This document shows positions 1 to 9,128 of a stretch of DNA of 64,000 nucleotides, one piece after another. Under the pieces are notes generated by a model, which was not told the DNA's origin, ran no database searches, and saw nothing but the letters and a program-made list of their open reading frames with translations. Position numbers and translations under genes: made by a program. Source of the DNA: Vibrio japonicus (GTDB lineage Bacteria; Pseudomonadota; Gammaproteobacteria; Enterobacterales; Vibrionaceae). Every line of letters starts with the position of its first letter. Position 1 is the stretch's first letter. The stretch covers positions 2,666,001 to 2,730,000 of the forward strand of contig NZ_CP102096.1 in NCBI RefSeq assembly GCF_024582835.1, in the 5' to 3' direction.

Positions 1-175
1 CCAACGCTCGTTGTAGTGTTTTTAAGCGTTCATTTCGCTCCAGAGAAAGCTCGTTACTGCGCTGAACTTGGTTAAGTACTTGGTACGCACCGACACTCAA
101 GCTGGCAAATATCGCAATCGCCACCAGCACCTCGATTAAGGTAAAGCCACACTGAACACGTTTAGTTCGTAACAT
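1..175 (-). CDS. gspJ: Type II secretion minor pseudopilin GspJ (EpsJ), partial
   Basis: This is the N-terminal part of a minor pseudopilin of the type II secretion system; the gene runs off the left edge. About 58 codons are visible. The ATG (minus strand, first base 175) is followed by a short basic leader and the prepilin signature [14 protein letters not shown], the site where prepilin peptidase cleaves after Gly and methylates the new N-terminal residue. In the family, GspJ caps the pseudopilus tip with GspI and GspK. Its start overlaps the end of gspI by 14 bases, which fits translational coupling in the gsp operon. Assignment to J rather than another pseudopilin rests on its place after H and I. 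Confidence 0.85.
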   Translation of the reverse strand, partial: MLRTKRVQCGFTLIEVLVAIAIFASLSVGAYQVLNQVQRSNELSLERNERLKTLQRAL

Positions 176-518
176 AACTTCGTACCGTGACAATCGGCGA
201 GCCGTTTTCTTTCGCCGCGACTTTAACGTCAAAGGCTTGCAATAGGTTTCCTGCCGTAGCAACTGGCTCTATCGTCCAATACCACTCAATACCTGCAAGC
301 TCTTCTTTACCGTTTGATTTCGTAGGTTTGCTCTCCGATAAAATGACTTTTGCCATTTGGTTATCCGCCACCATCGAAGCAAACGTTTTTTCCTCTAGAT
401 AGCTCAAGGTATTGATGTGCTGACTAACAGAACGAATAACCGCGATTGCTGCTGTCGCAAAGATCGCAAGCGCAACCAAAACTTCAAGTAGGGTAAATCC
501 TGACTTACGCTTCTTCAT
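162..518 (-). CDS. gspI: Type II secretion minor pseudopilin GspI (EpsI)
   Basis: Minor pseudopilin of about 118 residues. I place the start at the ATG whose product begins [20 protein letters not shown], because a short basic leader immediately before the Gly-Phe cleavage site is the family rule; an upstream in-frame start would add 12 implausible residues. A hydrophobic N-terminal helix of about 20 residues is followed by a small globular domain, as expected for GspI (usually 115-130 residues). In the family it nucleates the pseudopilus tip with J and K. It overlaps gspH upstream and gspJ downstream by 14 bases each. Confidence 0.9.
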   Translation of the reverse strand: MKKRKSGFTLLEVLVALAIFATAAIAVIRSVSQHINTLSYLEEKTFASMVADNQMAKVILSESKPTKSNGKEELAGIEWYWTIEPVATAGNLLQAFDVKVAAKENGSPIVTVRSYVTN

Positions 519-1089
519 CACTCTCTCCTGGGGCCAGAATGATGATCTGTCCATTTTCTTTTGCCACTACATGCCACGCATCTTGCTCAGCACTGAGGTT
601 CTGCGGGTAAATGGCAATAGAGAATGGGGTGACTTCACCGCTCGACATAATAAACACCTGAGGGGCAGGTACTTTCTCTTCTTCCTCTACATCAGCAAAC
701 ATCTCTTCATCAAAGAGGCTAGAGGGGTTAAACAATCGGTCTTCATCTTTCCACGCAGTTCCACCTAGCTGTAACACCATTGCTATACCATCGGGTAGAT
801 CCACCTCTTCAGGAAGTTCGCTGTCGTTCAACTTTTCCCAGCCTTCTACATCTAATGTCAGCAGCTGATAAGAGGCGTCCTTTTCATCAAAATGAACACC
901 ATAATCCTTGCCACTTAGAATTGCCTCTTCGTTAAGAAGCTGCAAACGATGATAAAGCGCCAGCGCTTGCTGCTTTGCTTCATCCGAGCTTTTTTGCGGC
1001 AGAGTCGAGATGACCGCTACCGATGCCACTGAAAGCAGCACAAGTACCAGCAGGATCTCGATTAGGGTGAATCCCTTTTGAATACGCAT
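505..1089 (-). CDS. gspH: Type II secretion minor pseudopilin GspH (EpsH)
   Basis: Minor pseudopilin of 194 residues with the prepilin N-terminus MRIQKGFTLIEILLV, so cleavage is expected after Gly6. The length and position between GspG and GspI identify it as GspH. The globular domain contains an acidic insertion around residues 125-140 (run of Glu after FADVE). In the family GspH links the tip complex to the GspG fibre. The gene sits 45 bases downstream of gspG and overlaps gspI. Confidence 0.9.
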   Translation of the reverse strand: MRIQKGFTLIEILLVLVLLSVASVAVISTLPQKSSDEAKQQALALYHRLQLLNEEAILSGKDYGVHFDEKDASYQLLTLDVEGWEKLNDSELPEEVDLPDGIAMVLQLGGTAWKDEDRLFNPSSLFDEEMFADVEEEEKVPAPQVFIMSSGEVTPFSIAIYPQNLSAEQDAWHVVAKENGQIIILAPGESDEEA

Positions 1090-1134
1090 CGCTTATCTGG
1101 GGCAGATCACTCCGCCCCACACCATTAGATCGGG

Positions 1135-1578
1135 TTATTGGAAATCTTGGATATTCCAGTTGCCGATATCAGTATTAGCGCCCTCGCCGCCTTCCTGACC
1201 ATCTGCACCTAGCGTAAAGATATCTGTCGCGCCTTTATCACCTGGGCTTAAATATTGGTATTCATTGCCCCATGGATCGTTAGGTAAACGCTTGATGTAG
1301 CCGCCTTCACGGTAATTGCGTGGTTCTGGGCTAGACGGTTTTGTCACCAGTGCATCCAAACCTTGATCAGTGGTTGGGTATACGCTGTTGTCTAACTTAT
1401 ACATGTCTAGTGCGTTCTCAAGCGCAACAATATCTGTGATTGCCTTTTGTTGATCCGCTTTCTCTTTGTTGCCCAGAAGGTTAGGTACAACAAAACTTGC
1501 GAGAATACCCAAAATGACGATAACAACCATGACTTCTAATAGGGTAAAGCCTGACTGTTTTTTCGTTATAGTTTTCAT
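1135..1578 (-). CDS. gspG: Type II secretion major pseudopilin GspG (EpsG)
   Basis: Major pseudopilin, 147 residues from the ATG at 1578, which has a GGAG Shine-Dalgarno sequence 6 bases upstream. A TTG 12 bases further up would be an alternative start without its own ribosome site. The mature N-terminus FTLLEVMVVIVILGILASF is the conserved hydrophobic helix, with Glu5 needed for methylation and assembly. The C-terminal half has the GspG pattern, including YPTTDQGLDALV, the DPWGNEYQYLSPG loop and the calcium-site region rich in Asp and Gly. It forms the periplasmic pseudopilus that drives exoprotein export through GspD. Confidence 0.95.
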   Translation of the reverse strand: MKTITKKQSGFTLLEVMVVIVILGILASFVVPNLLGNKEKADQQKAITDIVALENALDMYKLDNSVYPTTDQGLDALVTKPSSPEPRNYREGGYIKRLPNDPWGNEYQYLSPGDKGATDIFTLGADGQEGGEGANTDIGNWNIQDFQ

Positions 1579-1625
1579 TATGTTCTCCAAATCAAAAACT
1601 TAGAGTGGATATTAAGCTAACTGCC

Positions 1626-2849
1626 TTATCCACTCATTAAATTATTCATTTCTAAAATTGGCATTAGTGTCGCCATCACAATAAACAGGACCAAGCCTGC
1701 CATCAGTGCGATCAGCACCGGGGTAAAAATACCCAGTGCGATGTTCACCGTCGATTCGAAACTAGAGTCTTGGTTATCTGCTGCACGGGTTAGCATTCCT
1801 TCTAACTCACCACTCTGCTCGCCACTCGCGATCATATGTAACATCATTGGAGGAAATAGCTTGGTCTGATCCAGCGCCTTTCGAAGGCTGGCACCTTCAC
1901 GAACGTTTTCTCTAGCGGCCATAACCTGCTGTTTGACATATTGATTAGACATCACATCCACAGCGACTTTCATGCCATCTAAGATAGGAATCGCACTGGA
2001 CGTACAGATCGATAGCGTGCGTGCAAATCGGGAAGTATTCAATCCACGGGAAATCTTGCCAATCAAAGGCAGCGATACCACTTTTCGGTCCCATTTTAGG
2101 CGTACATCTGGCGAGCGTAGTAATAACTTTATTCCGTAAATCAGAGCAATCAGTGCCACTAACAGCTGCACTCCCCAATTCTGGAGGAATTCACTCGATG
2201 AGAGTAGAAACTGTGTCGACTGTGGTAATTCTTGCCCCATTTGTACAAACTGACCAACAATCTTCGGCACGACTGCAGCCAGCAAAAATGCCACGATACC
2301 CACAGCAAATACGACCAACACCACAGGGTATATCATCGCTTGCTGCAGTTTGGAGCGTAACTTTTGCCGATTCTCAGCGTAGTCTGCCAGACGCTCAAGC
2401 ACAGAGTCCAAGTGCCCGGACTTTTCGCCAGCTGACACCATCGAGCGAAATAGCTCATCAAAGATATGTGAGTAATCAGCTAAGCTATCTGCCAACGTGT
2501 AACCTTCCACCACTTTTGAACGCACTGCCAACAACATGGTGCGAATACGTGGCTTTTCAGACTGCTCAGAAACGGCCTTTAAGCACTCTTCCAATGGCAT
2601 ACCTGATTGAACTAACGTAGCAAGCTGTCTCGTGATCAGCGCAAGGTCGGGGGTACTGATACCACGTTTAAAAGCCATACTCGGCTGAGAGCCTTGCTGT
2701 TTGCTCTTCTGGCGCGTCTCATTTACCTCAACAGGCACTAACCCTTGCTCTTTTAAACGCGCCCGCACTTGTCGAGCATTATCGCCTTCAATGACTCCTT
2801 TCTGGGTTTTCCCCTTGCCATTTAACGCTTTGTATTCAAACGCGGCCAT
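1626..2849 (-). CDS. gspF: Type II secretion inner-membrane platform protein GspF (EpsF)
   Basis: Polytopic inner-membrane platform protein, 407 residues, the usual GspF/PilC length. It has two repeated GspF domains (about residues 70-195 and 275-395), each followed by hydrophobic segments: IYPVVLVVFAVGIVAFLLAAVVP near 170-195, WGVQLLVALIALIYGIKLL near 225-245, and a C-terminal segment around TPVLIALMAGLVLFIVMATL. It couples the GspE ATPase to pseudopilus assembly. Its ATG shares one base with the gspE stop (TAATG), so the two are probably translationally coupled. Confidence 0.95.
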   Translation of the reverse strand: MAAFEYKALNGKGKTQKGVIEGDNARQVRARLKEQGLVPVEVNETRQKSKQQGSQPSMAFKRGISTPDLALITRQLATLVQSGMPLEECLKAVSEQSEKPRIRTMLLAVRSKVVEGYTLADSLADYSHIFDELFRSMVSAGEKSGHLDSVLERLADYAENRQKLRSKLQQAMIYPVVLVVFAVGIVAFLLAAVVPKIVGQFVQMGQELPQSTQFLLSSSEFLQNWGVQLLVALIALIYGIKLLLRSPDVRLKWDRKVVSLPLIGKISRGLNTSRFARTLSICTSSAIPILDGMKVAVDVMSNQYVKQQVMAARENVREGASLRKALDQTKLFPPMMLHMIASGEQSGELEGMLTRAADNQDSSFESTVNIALGIFTPVLIALMAGLVLFIVMATLMPILEMNNLMSG

Positions 2850-4339
2850 TAGCTTTCCTTAGTGACTCGCAAAACCTCTTCCAAAGAGGTCACGCCGTTA
2901 AGGACTTTGGACAAGCCATCATCACGAATACTTGGGGTTCGTTGACGAATAGCCTTTTCAATGGCTTGCTCACCTGCTTCGCTATGAATAAGTTCCTGAA
3001 CAGTTTCATCAACAATAAGGAGTTCATGAATACCTGTACGGCCTCGATAACCTTTATGGCTACACTTCTCACACCCTTTGGCACGATAAAGCGTTAAAGG
3101 TTCATTAACTTCAGCACCAAACAGCTTTTTGGTTTCCTTGTCTGCGTCATAAGGTTCTTTACAGTCACTGCACAGCGTCCGAACTAGTCGCTGTGCTAAC
3201 ACACCAAGCAGAGAGGATGAGATAAGAAATGGCTCAATTCCCATGTCGCGCAGTCGTGTAATAGCACCTATCGCGGTATTGGTATGGAGGGTCGACATCA
3301 CTAAATGCCCGGTCAAAGAAGCCTGAACAGCAATTTGAGCCGTTTCAAGATCTCGGATCTCACCCACCATGACGACGTCTGGGTCTTGACGCAAAATGGC
3401 ACGTAACCCACGAGCAAAGGTCATATCAACTTTAGGGTTAACCTGCGTTTGACCGATACCATCGATATCAAATTCAATCGGGTCCTCTACCGTTAGTATG
3501 TTGCGCTCATTGCTGTTTAATTCTTGTAAACCAGCATAAAGCGTCGTGGACTTACCCGACCCTGTTGGACCTGTCACCAAAATGATGCCATGCGGACGAC
3601 CAATCATGGTTTGGAAGTTATCGTGATTTACCTTCGTCATACCCAAACTATGAAGATCTAGGCGCGTCGCGTTTTTATCCAGAAGACGCATTACTACACG
3701 TTCGCCGTGAGAAGATGGCATCGTCGAAACACGCACATCCACTGCGCGACCGCCAATACGCAGCGATATTCGGCCATCTTGTGGAACACGCTTCTCGGCA
3801 ATATCGAGCCTCGCCATAACTTTAACGCGCGATACAAGTAATGGAGCCAGCTTACGGCTAGGTGAGAGGACATCCCTAAGCACCCCATCAACACGGAAGC
3901 GAATCATCAGTTTCTTTTCAAAGGTTTCGATATGAATATCGGATGCCCCTTCTTTGATTGCTTCACCTAGCATAGCGTTGATTAGCTTGATGATAGGTGC
4001 GTCGTCTTCCGATTCCAGTAAATCTTCACTTTGAGGTAAATCTTCCGCTAGAGAGAAGAAATCATCACTGTCTGCACCAAGATCTTCCATCAGCTGCCGA
4101 GCTTCTGATGAGTCACGCTGATAAGCGATGGTTAGCTTCTGCTCAAACTCTTCTTTATTAATTTCTACCAGTGAAAAATCAGTCCCAATCGTTCTCTGAA
4201 CTTCGAGTAATGCGCTCACCGAAAGTGGTTCTACATAATAGAGCACAACACCATTTTCTTTGGGCTCTAGAACCAAATTAAAGCGGTTAGCAAACCCAAA
4301 CGGCAATCGACGAAACAATACTGCGGCATCCATAGACAT
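2849..4339 (-). CDS. gspE: Type II secretion ATPase GspE (EpsE)
   Basis: Cytoplasmic hexameric ATPase powering pseudopilus assembly, 496 residues (family about 500). The N-terminal domain that binds GspL spans about residues 1-110. The secretion-NTPase core carries Walker [10 protein letters not shown] at about 257-265, an Asp box (TVEDPIEF), Walker B (VVMVGEIRD near 322-330) and a His box (STLHTN). A zinc-type tetracysteine motif is intact: Cys390, Cys393, Cys423 and Cys426. Two ATGs two codons apart (4339 and 4333) are possible starts. The gene shares one base with both gspD upstream and gspF downstream. Confidence 0.96.
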   Translation of the reverse strand: MSMDAAVLFRRLPFGFANRFNLVLEPKENGVVLYYVEPLSVSALLEVQRTIGTDFSLVEINKEEFEQKLTIAYQRDSSEARQLMEDLGADSDDFFSLAEDLPQSEDLLESEDDAPIIKLINAMLGEAIKEGASDIHIETFEKKLMIRFRVDGVLRDVLSPSRKLAPLLVSRVKVMARLDIAEKRVPQDGRISLRIGGRAVDVRVSTMPSSHGERVVMRLLDKNATRLDLHSLGMTKVNHDNFQTMIGRPHGIILVTGPTGSGKSTTLYAGLQELNSNERNILTVEDPIEFDIDGIGQTQVNPKVDMTFARGLRAILRQDPDVVMVGEIRDLETAQIAVQASLTGHLVMSTLHTNTAIGAITRLRDMGIEPFLISSSLLGVLAQRLVRTLCSDCKEPYDADKETKKLFGAEVNEPLTLYRAKGCEKCSHKGYRGRTGIHELLIVDETVQELIHSEAGEQAIEKAIRQRTPSIRDDGLSKVLNGVTSLEEVLRVTKES

Positions 4340-6363
4340 TACTGCGTACCTATTTGGTCTAAGAAGGCTTGAATTTCCGCTGGATGACGAATCTCTTCAC
4401 CATACTTAGGCAACACTGGGATATGGCTGTCACTCATCAGCTTCAGACCTTGATCAGCTTTGTAGAGCTGTTCTGCACGAATAAAGTTGTATTTGCGCTG
4501 AGTAATGCCATCGGCTGTCACGCCATCACGAATAATCGTTGGCTTGATGAACACCATCAGGTTTTTCTTTTCCACTTGCGTGCTGGTTGATTTGAATAGA
4601 TGACCGAGGACTGGAATGTCGCCCAATAATGGTACCTTCGATTCGCTCTCTAGTGCGCGTTCATCAATCAAGCCGCCTAGAACAATCATTTGACCGTCTT
4701 CCACCATCACTGACGTGTTCAGCTGGCGTTTGGCAAATCGAACATCGACCGCGCCATTTGCACCCAACACATTGGAGACTTCCTGCTCAATATTTAACTG
4801 AACCGAGTTACCTTCGTTAATTTGAGGGACAACTTTAAGCTTAATACCAACTTCTTTACGATCGACCGTCTGGAACGGGTTATCGTTGTTTGAACCCGCA
4901 GTGGAACCAGTAATGACAGGCACTTCTTCACCCACAATGAATGACGCTTCACCGTTGTCCATGACAGTAATACTTGGGGAGGAGAGAATGTTGGAGTTAG
5001 AGTCTGTCGCGACCGCGCTCAGCAGTGCCGTCCAGTCGCCCATCACCAAGCTCACTGCGGCGCCGTTAACACCTGCAAGGGCCGAAGCAAGAGTAGAATA
5101 ATCGCCTTTCTCACTGGTCGTTTCGTTGCGCAAGAAATTGCCATCAGAATCATATACAGCTTTTGTTGTTTCAGTATCCTTAGCCTCTTCCAGACCTACC
5201 ATGACTTGGCCGATCGGCGCGCCTGTATTGCCATATTGGATAACGGCACCCGTGTCTAAAGAGCCCCATTGCACACCTAGATTGATCCCATCGCCTTCAG
5301 CCATTTCTACGATCAACGCTTCAATCAGCACCTGAGCGCGACGAATATCCAGCTGGGCAATCACGTCTTGCAGAGCGATCATAATATCTGGCGGTGCAGT
5401 TAAAACCAGTGCATTGGTATCTGGGTGCGCTGCGATCATCACCTCACCACGCTTGGTAGAGCCATTCGTTTGACCACCAGACGACTTTTCCGCCTGCAGG
5501 TTATCTGATACGCCTTTTAACACATCAACAAGTTCTTCAGCATTCGCGTATTTTAGATAAACCACGCGATTGTTACCTTTTGACGCCATTTCAACATCAA
5601 GTTGCTTGATCAGTTTACGAAGGCGCTGACGTACTTGAGGATCGCCAGAAATCAGGATTGAGTTGGTGCGCTCATCAGCCACCAGCTTAGGCTGTAAGAA
5701 TCCAGGAGTATTCTTCACATCAGTCTTACTTAACGCTTCTACAATTCTCACCATTTCAGCGGCAGACGCGTTATCAAGTTCAACCACTTCTATCGATTTA
5801 TCACCCGCCTGATCCACGCGTTTAATAATGTCAGCTAAACGGTTTACAACGGCAGCTCGGCCTGTAATAAGAATGATGTTGGCTGGATCATAATGGACTA
5901 CGTTACCCGCACCAGCGTTGTCATTTAGCTGGCGAAGCAGCGGGGAGAGTTCGCGCACAGACACATTGCGTACAGCGACAACGCGAGTGACAACCTCATC
6001 ACCTTGAACTTTTCCATCACCCACAACAGGGATAGCGGAGGTTTTGGCATCTTTGGATTTAACGACCTTAATCACGCCGTTTTCCATTTCAATGACGGCG
6101 TATCCGTACACTTCGAGCACATTTAAGAAGAAACTGTAGTATTGTTCTTCGGTTAGCATGTCGTAACTACGTACATCCACTTTACCGCGAACAGACGGAT
6201 CAACGATGATGGTCTTTTCTAAGTTGCGACCAACAATGTTGATAAACTCTTGAATATCCGTACCTTTGAAACTGGCACTGTATTCATTAGCCGCCATTAT
6301 ACTTGGCGAAGTTAATAAGCTTCCTGCTAAAAGCCACGCGCTTTTCTTAAGCCAATGATTCAC
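4339..6363 (-). CDS. gspD: Type II secretion outer-membrane secretin GspD (EpsD)
   Basis: Outer-membrane secretin, 674 residues including a signal peptide ([20 protein letters not shown], cleavage near residue 24). The N0 domain starts at [23 protein letters not shown], followed by N1-N3 KH-like repeats (about 125-340). The C-terminal secretin domain includes [21 protein letters not shown], the gate segment with [11 protein letters not shown], and the family signature [15 protein letters not shown]. It forms the pentadecameric channel through which folded exoproteins leave the periplasm. The gene lies 39 bases after gspC and is coupled to gspE by TAATG. Confidence 0.96.
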   Translation of the reverse strand: MNHWLKKSAWLLAGSLLTSPSIMAANEYSASFKGTDIQEFINIVGRNLEKTIIVDPSVRGKVDVRSYDMLTEEQYYSFFLNVLEVYGYAVIEMENGVIKVVKSKDAKTSAIPVVGDGKVQGDEVVTRVVAVRNVSVRELSPLLRQLNDNAGAGNVVHYDPANIILITGRAAVVNRLADIIKRVDQAGDKSIEVVELDNASAAEMVRIVEALSKTDVKNTPGFLQPKLVADERTNSILISGDPQVRQRLRKLIKQLDVEMASKGNNRVVYLKYANAEELVDVLKGVSDNLQAEKSSGGQTNGSTKRGEVMIAAHPDTNALVLTAPPDIMIALQDVIAQLDIRRAQVLIEALIVEMAEGDGINLGVQWGSLDTGAVIQYGNTGAPIGQVMVGLEEAKDTETTKAVYDSDGNFLRNETTSEKGDYSTLASALAGVNGAAVSLVMGDWTALLSAVATDSNSNILSSPSITVMDNGEASFIVGEEVPVITGSTAGSNNDNPFQTVDRKEVGIKLKVVPQINEGNSVQLNIEQEVSNVLGANGAVDVRFAKRQLNTSVMVEDGQMIVLGGLIDERALESESKVPLLGDIPVLGHLFKSTSTQVEKKNLMVFIKPTIIRDGVTADGITQRKYNFIRAEQLYKADQGLKLMSDSHIPVLPKYGEEIRHPAEIQAFLDQIGTQ

Positions 6364-6402
6364 GTTTTACTCCTCGTGGCGATAGTGGCCAAAAGCCGCT
6401 AC

Positions 6403-7281
6403 CTATAATTCAATATATATCTCGTACGGCTGGCCATCGCGCTCGACCGTTAGAGTTAATTCAGTCAGCTCAGATAAATTTTTGAATATCTCTCCCATAA
6501 CTGCTGAATCTTTTAAATCCAATCCATTAATTTGAGTGGCAATATCACCAGATTCCAATCCTACTGCTTTAAATAAGGCAGGATCCTTACCTGGAGACAA
6601 ACGATAGCCGACGATGTCATTACCATTTTTTACCATCGACATGCGCACATACTGGAACACTTGTTTTGTATCTTGACGAATCTCATCTCGGATCTGCTCT
6701 AGCTTATCCTGTGAAACCGGAGGGGGCTCAGCCACTTGACGAGGCTCTGATCTTTCGTATTTCAGCCCTTCAAGCATCACGGTTTCATTGCGGCCTGAGT
6801 TATCCACTATTACGCGATCCTGTTGCACTTGATATAGCTTAGCTCTGGTGCCTTCGATAACTTCACCGATCCCATAAGTCACCTGCTTACCACGATTGGC
6901 GATAACAGCCAGATTCTTATCTGGATTTGTGCTTGTGACGACTCCCACCAATACAACATTAAGCTGACTTTTGGGAGCATCTTGAACTTTGGGCTTTTCA
7001 ACAACTTTACGCTGCTCTTGGTATTGACCAAAAAGCTGACCGTTTTGCAGCTCAGTCAGATTGACTGAAGAACCTACATTGCTTGACCGATTGTTGGAGG
7101 GTTTAGGTTGCCACTGAGTAATGGATTCAGATGTGAAAGGTTGCCAGATCAATCGACCTAAGATCCAAGCACTGACTACTAATAAAACAATCACTACAAT
7201 CTTACTTAGGCGCTGCTGAATCTGTACATCTTGGATAGATTCGCTCAATCTGTACAGTGCGCTTGCGCTTTGATGCTTCAC
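6403..7281 (-). CDS. gspC: Type II secretion inner-membrane protein GspC (EpsC)
   Basis: Bitopic inner-membrane protein of about 292 residues. I chose the GTG at 7281 because AAGGA lies about 7 bases upstream, and the product MKHQSASALYRLSES has the short cytoplasmic tail expected; in-frame ATG (7323) and TTG (7341) starts lack such a site. One transmembrane segment (KIVVIVLLVVSAWILGRLIW) is followed by the HR domain that docks on the secretin N0 domain (LNVVLVGVVTSTNPDKNLAVI) and a C-terminal PDZ-like domain (GYRLSPGKDPALFKAVGLESGDIATQINGLDL is its core). It is the first gene of the operon. Confidence 0.92.
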   Translation of the reverse strand: MKHQSASALYRLSESIQDVQIQQRLSKIVVIVLLVVSAWILGRLIWQPFTSESITQWQPKPSNNRSSNVGSSVNLTELQNGQLFGQYQEQRKVVEKPKVQDAPKSQLNVVLVGVVTSTNPDKNLAVIANRGKQVTYGIGEVIEGTRAKLYQVQQDRVIVDNSGRNETVMLEGLKYERSEPRQVAEPPPVSQDKLEQIRDEIRQDTKQVFQYVRMSMVKNGNDIVGYRLSPGKDPALFKAVGLESGDIATQINGLDLKDSAVMGEIFKNLSELTELTLTVERDGQPYEIYIEL

Positions 7282-7421
7282 TGAGTGTCCTTCTCGTTTG
7301 CGCCCAAATCTGATGGTGCCCATTAATAAAAGTGTAGCCAACTATTGTACCAAAATCCCTAACAAGCTAAACACTTAACTCCCTATACCCAAAGGTCCAA
7401 ATGCTAATTTTGATAATCCCG

Positions 7422-7450
7422 CTTGAAAAATGCACATCACATCACCATTG
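7422..7450 (+). promoter_or_regulatory. Sigma-32-type heat-shock promoter for hslR-hslO
   Basis: A CTTGAAA -35 element (7422-7428), a 14-base spacer and CACCATTG (7443-7450) closely match the RpoH consensus CTTGAAA-N13-15-CCCCATNT. It lies about 50 bases before hslR, whose product and neighbour (Hsp15, Hsp33) are heat-shock proteins in enterobacteria. The match is visible in the sequence; RpoH use is inferred. Confidence 0.72.
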
Positions 7451-7502
7451 TTACAGCTGATATCACCAAATAATTTATTATCGTTAGAGGTCCGTTCCAA
7501 CA

Positions 7503-7889
7503 ATGGGTTCCCAAACAGAAGCAGTCAGGCTCGATAAATGGCTTTGGGCGGCACGCTTTTACAAAACGCGCTCTATTGCGCGAAACATGGTCGATGGCGG
7601 CAAAGTCCACTATAATGGCCAACGCAGCAAGCCTAGTAAGGCAGTTGAGCTTGGTGCAGTCATTACTCTTCGCCAAGGTCACGAAGAGAAAACCGTTGTT
7701 ATTGAAAAGATTTCAGATCAACGACGAGGCGCTCCTGAAGCTCAGACTCTGTATGAAGAAACGGCTGAGAGCATTGCAAAGCGCGAAGAAAACGCCGCAC
7801 AACGCAAACTTCATGCGCATAGCCCTAGCCCTGATCGTCGCCCTGACAAAAAACAGCGCCGCGACATCATCAAATTTAAACATCAATAA
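7503..7889 (+). CDS. hslR: Ribosome-associated heat shock protein Hsp15
   Basis: RNA-binding heat-shock protein of 128 residues. The N-terminal S4 domain begins VRLDKWLWAARFYKTRSIARNMVDGGKVHYNGQ (about residues 8-40), the typical Hsp15 start. The C-terminal tail is long and basic, ending DRRPDKKQRRDIIKFKHQ. In E. coli Hsp15 binds 50S subunits that still carry a blocked nascent-chain peptidyl-tRNA and helps recycle them. It is followed after 27 bases by hslO, the usual partner, behind a sigma-32-like promoter. Confidence 0.95.
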   Translation: MGSQTEAVRLDKWLWAARFYKTRSIARNMVDGGKVHYNGQRSKPSKAVELGAVITLRQGHEEKTVVIEKISDQRRGAPEAQTLYEETAESIAKREENAAQRKLHAHSPSPDRRPDKKQRRDIIKFKHQ

Positions 7890-7916
7890 GTACCATACGT
7901 ACGAGGAATTAACTCC

Positions 7917-8792
7917 ATGGCAAACAACGTATTAAACCGCTACCTTTTTGAAGACCTCTCAGTACGTGGCGAGTTGGTGCAATTGGATGAAGTATACCAA
8001 CGTATTATTACTAGCAAGGAATACCCTGCGGCACTTCAAAAGCTACTCGGTGAGCTATTAGTTTCAACGACACTTCTTACAGCAACACTAAAGTTCGAAG
8101 GCTCTATCACGCTGCAACTACAAGGTGATGGCCCTGTATCACTGGTTGTCATTAACGGTGATAACAACCAAAAGGTTCGTGGTGTCGCCCGCTGGGAAGG
8201 CGAAATTGCTGACGATGCAACTATCCATGACATGATGGGCAAAGGCCATCTTGTAATCACTATCGATCCAAAACAAGGTGAGCGCTATCAGGGTATTGTT
8301 GGCCTAGAAGGCGACAATCTCACTGACATTATTGAAGGTTATTTTGCTAATTCAGAGCAGCTTAAAACACGCCTTTGGATTCGCACTGGTGAACATGAAG
8401 GTATCGCACACGCTGCTGGCATGTTAATTCAGGTTATGCCTGATGGCACTGGCGCTCCAGAAGATTTTGAGCACCTTGAGCAGCTAACCAATACAGTGAA
8501 AGACGAAGAACTGTTTTCTTTGGGTGCCAATGAACTGCTTTACCGCTTATACAACCAAGAGAAAGTGCGCATCTTTGAACCTCAACCTGTTGAGTTCCAC
8601 TGTGGCTGTTCTCGAGAGCGCAGTGGAGCAGCAATCATTACTATCGATAGAGCAGAAGTTAATGACATTCTGACAGAGATTGGCACCATTTCTTTACATT
8701 GTGATTACTGCGGCACGAGCTACACGTTCGACGAAGCAGAGGTGTCTGAACTGTTTGAACAGTCAATAACAGGTAATAAAACGCTGCATTAA
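7917..8792 (+). CDS. hslO: Redox-regulated holdase chaperone Hsp33
   Basis: Cytoplasmic chaperone activated by oxidation and unfolding, 291 residues. The redox switch is intact: Cys229-X-Cys231 (HCGCSRERS) and Cys262-X2-Cys265 ([11 protein letters not shown]), the four zinc ligands that form disulfides under oxidant stress. The N-terminal substrate-binding domain contains [16 protein letters not shown] at about 64-79. A good ribosome site (GAGGAATT) precedes the ATG. It is the second gene of the hslR-hslO unit and is followed by a strong terminator. Confidence 0.97.
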   Translation: MANNVLNRYLFEDLSVRGELVQLDEVYQRIITSKEYPAALQKLLGELLVSTTLLTATLKFEGSITLQLQGDGPVSLVVINGDNNQKVRGVARWEGEIADDATIHDMMGKGHLVITIDPKQGERYQGIVGLEGDNLTDIIEGYFANSEQLKTRLWIRTGEHEGIAHAAGMLIQVMPDGTGAPEDFEHLEQLTNTVKDEELFSLGANELLYRLYNQEKVRIFEPQPVEFHCGCSRERSGAAIITIDRAEVNDILTEIGTISLHCDYCGTSYTFDEAEVSELFEQSITGNKTLH

Positions 8793-8827
8793 TTTATATT
8801 TTTTACCAAGCACGTAATTTACCCTTC

Positions 8828-8854
8828 AAAAGGCCAGCCAATGCTGGCCTTTTT
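8828..8854 (+). terminator. Rho-independent terminator after hslO
   Basis: Stem GGCCAGC/GCTGGCC (8832-8838 with 8843-8849) with a four-base loop and a T5 tail, flanked by A residues. Confidence 0.9.
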
Positions 8855-9128
8855 GTGATCAACACCCCGTCATTCCTAGCTTTCCTGTAATTAAGCAACT
8901 GGTTAATTTTAGTCGAATATTAACGATTTTGGTCTAGCGCAAAGCTTTGCGTGCGCGATAAACTATCCCTGCCAATATGTGATGCGTCGCTTAAAACCCC
9001 AGTCTAAACAAGGATATTTTTTGAGCTATATCCCTGTTTTTACTTAGGCCCATTGCTAGCATGGTGAGCGTATAAAAATTAAAAAATTCTTACAAAATCC
9101 CTACAAATTATTCCGACAAGGAGCACCG
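8855..9128 (+). other. pckA leader: palindrome and terminator-like hairpin
   Basis: No gene is visible in the interval between hslO and pckA. It holds a perfect 14-base palindrome CGCAAAGCTTTGCG at 8938-8951. A hairpin at 9008-9037 pairs GGATAT with ATATCC (9012-9017 with 9028-9033), extended by ACA/TGT across one mismatch, and is followed by T5. This resembles an attenuator or an upstream terminator about 90 bases before the pckA start. The pckA ribosome site AAGGAG lies near 9118-9123. Regulatory roles are inferred. Confidence 0.4.

Noticed and set aside
2021..2620. A 199-codon open frame on the plus strand inside gspF
   Set aside because: It is antisense to a clearly conserved gspF, has no ribosome site, and its translation has no recognisable features.
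8938..8951. The palindrome CGCAAAGCTTTGCG as a named regulator site
   Set aside because: It does not match the CRP, Cra or other sites I can recall; noted in the pckA leader but not assigned.
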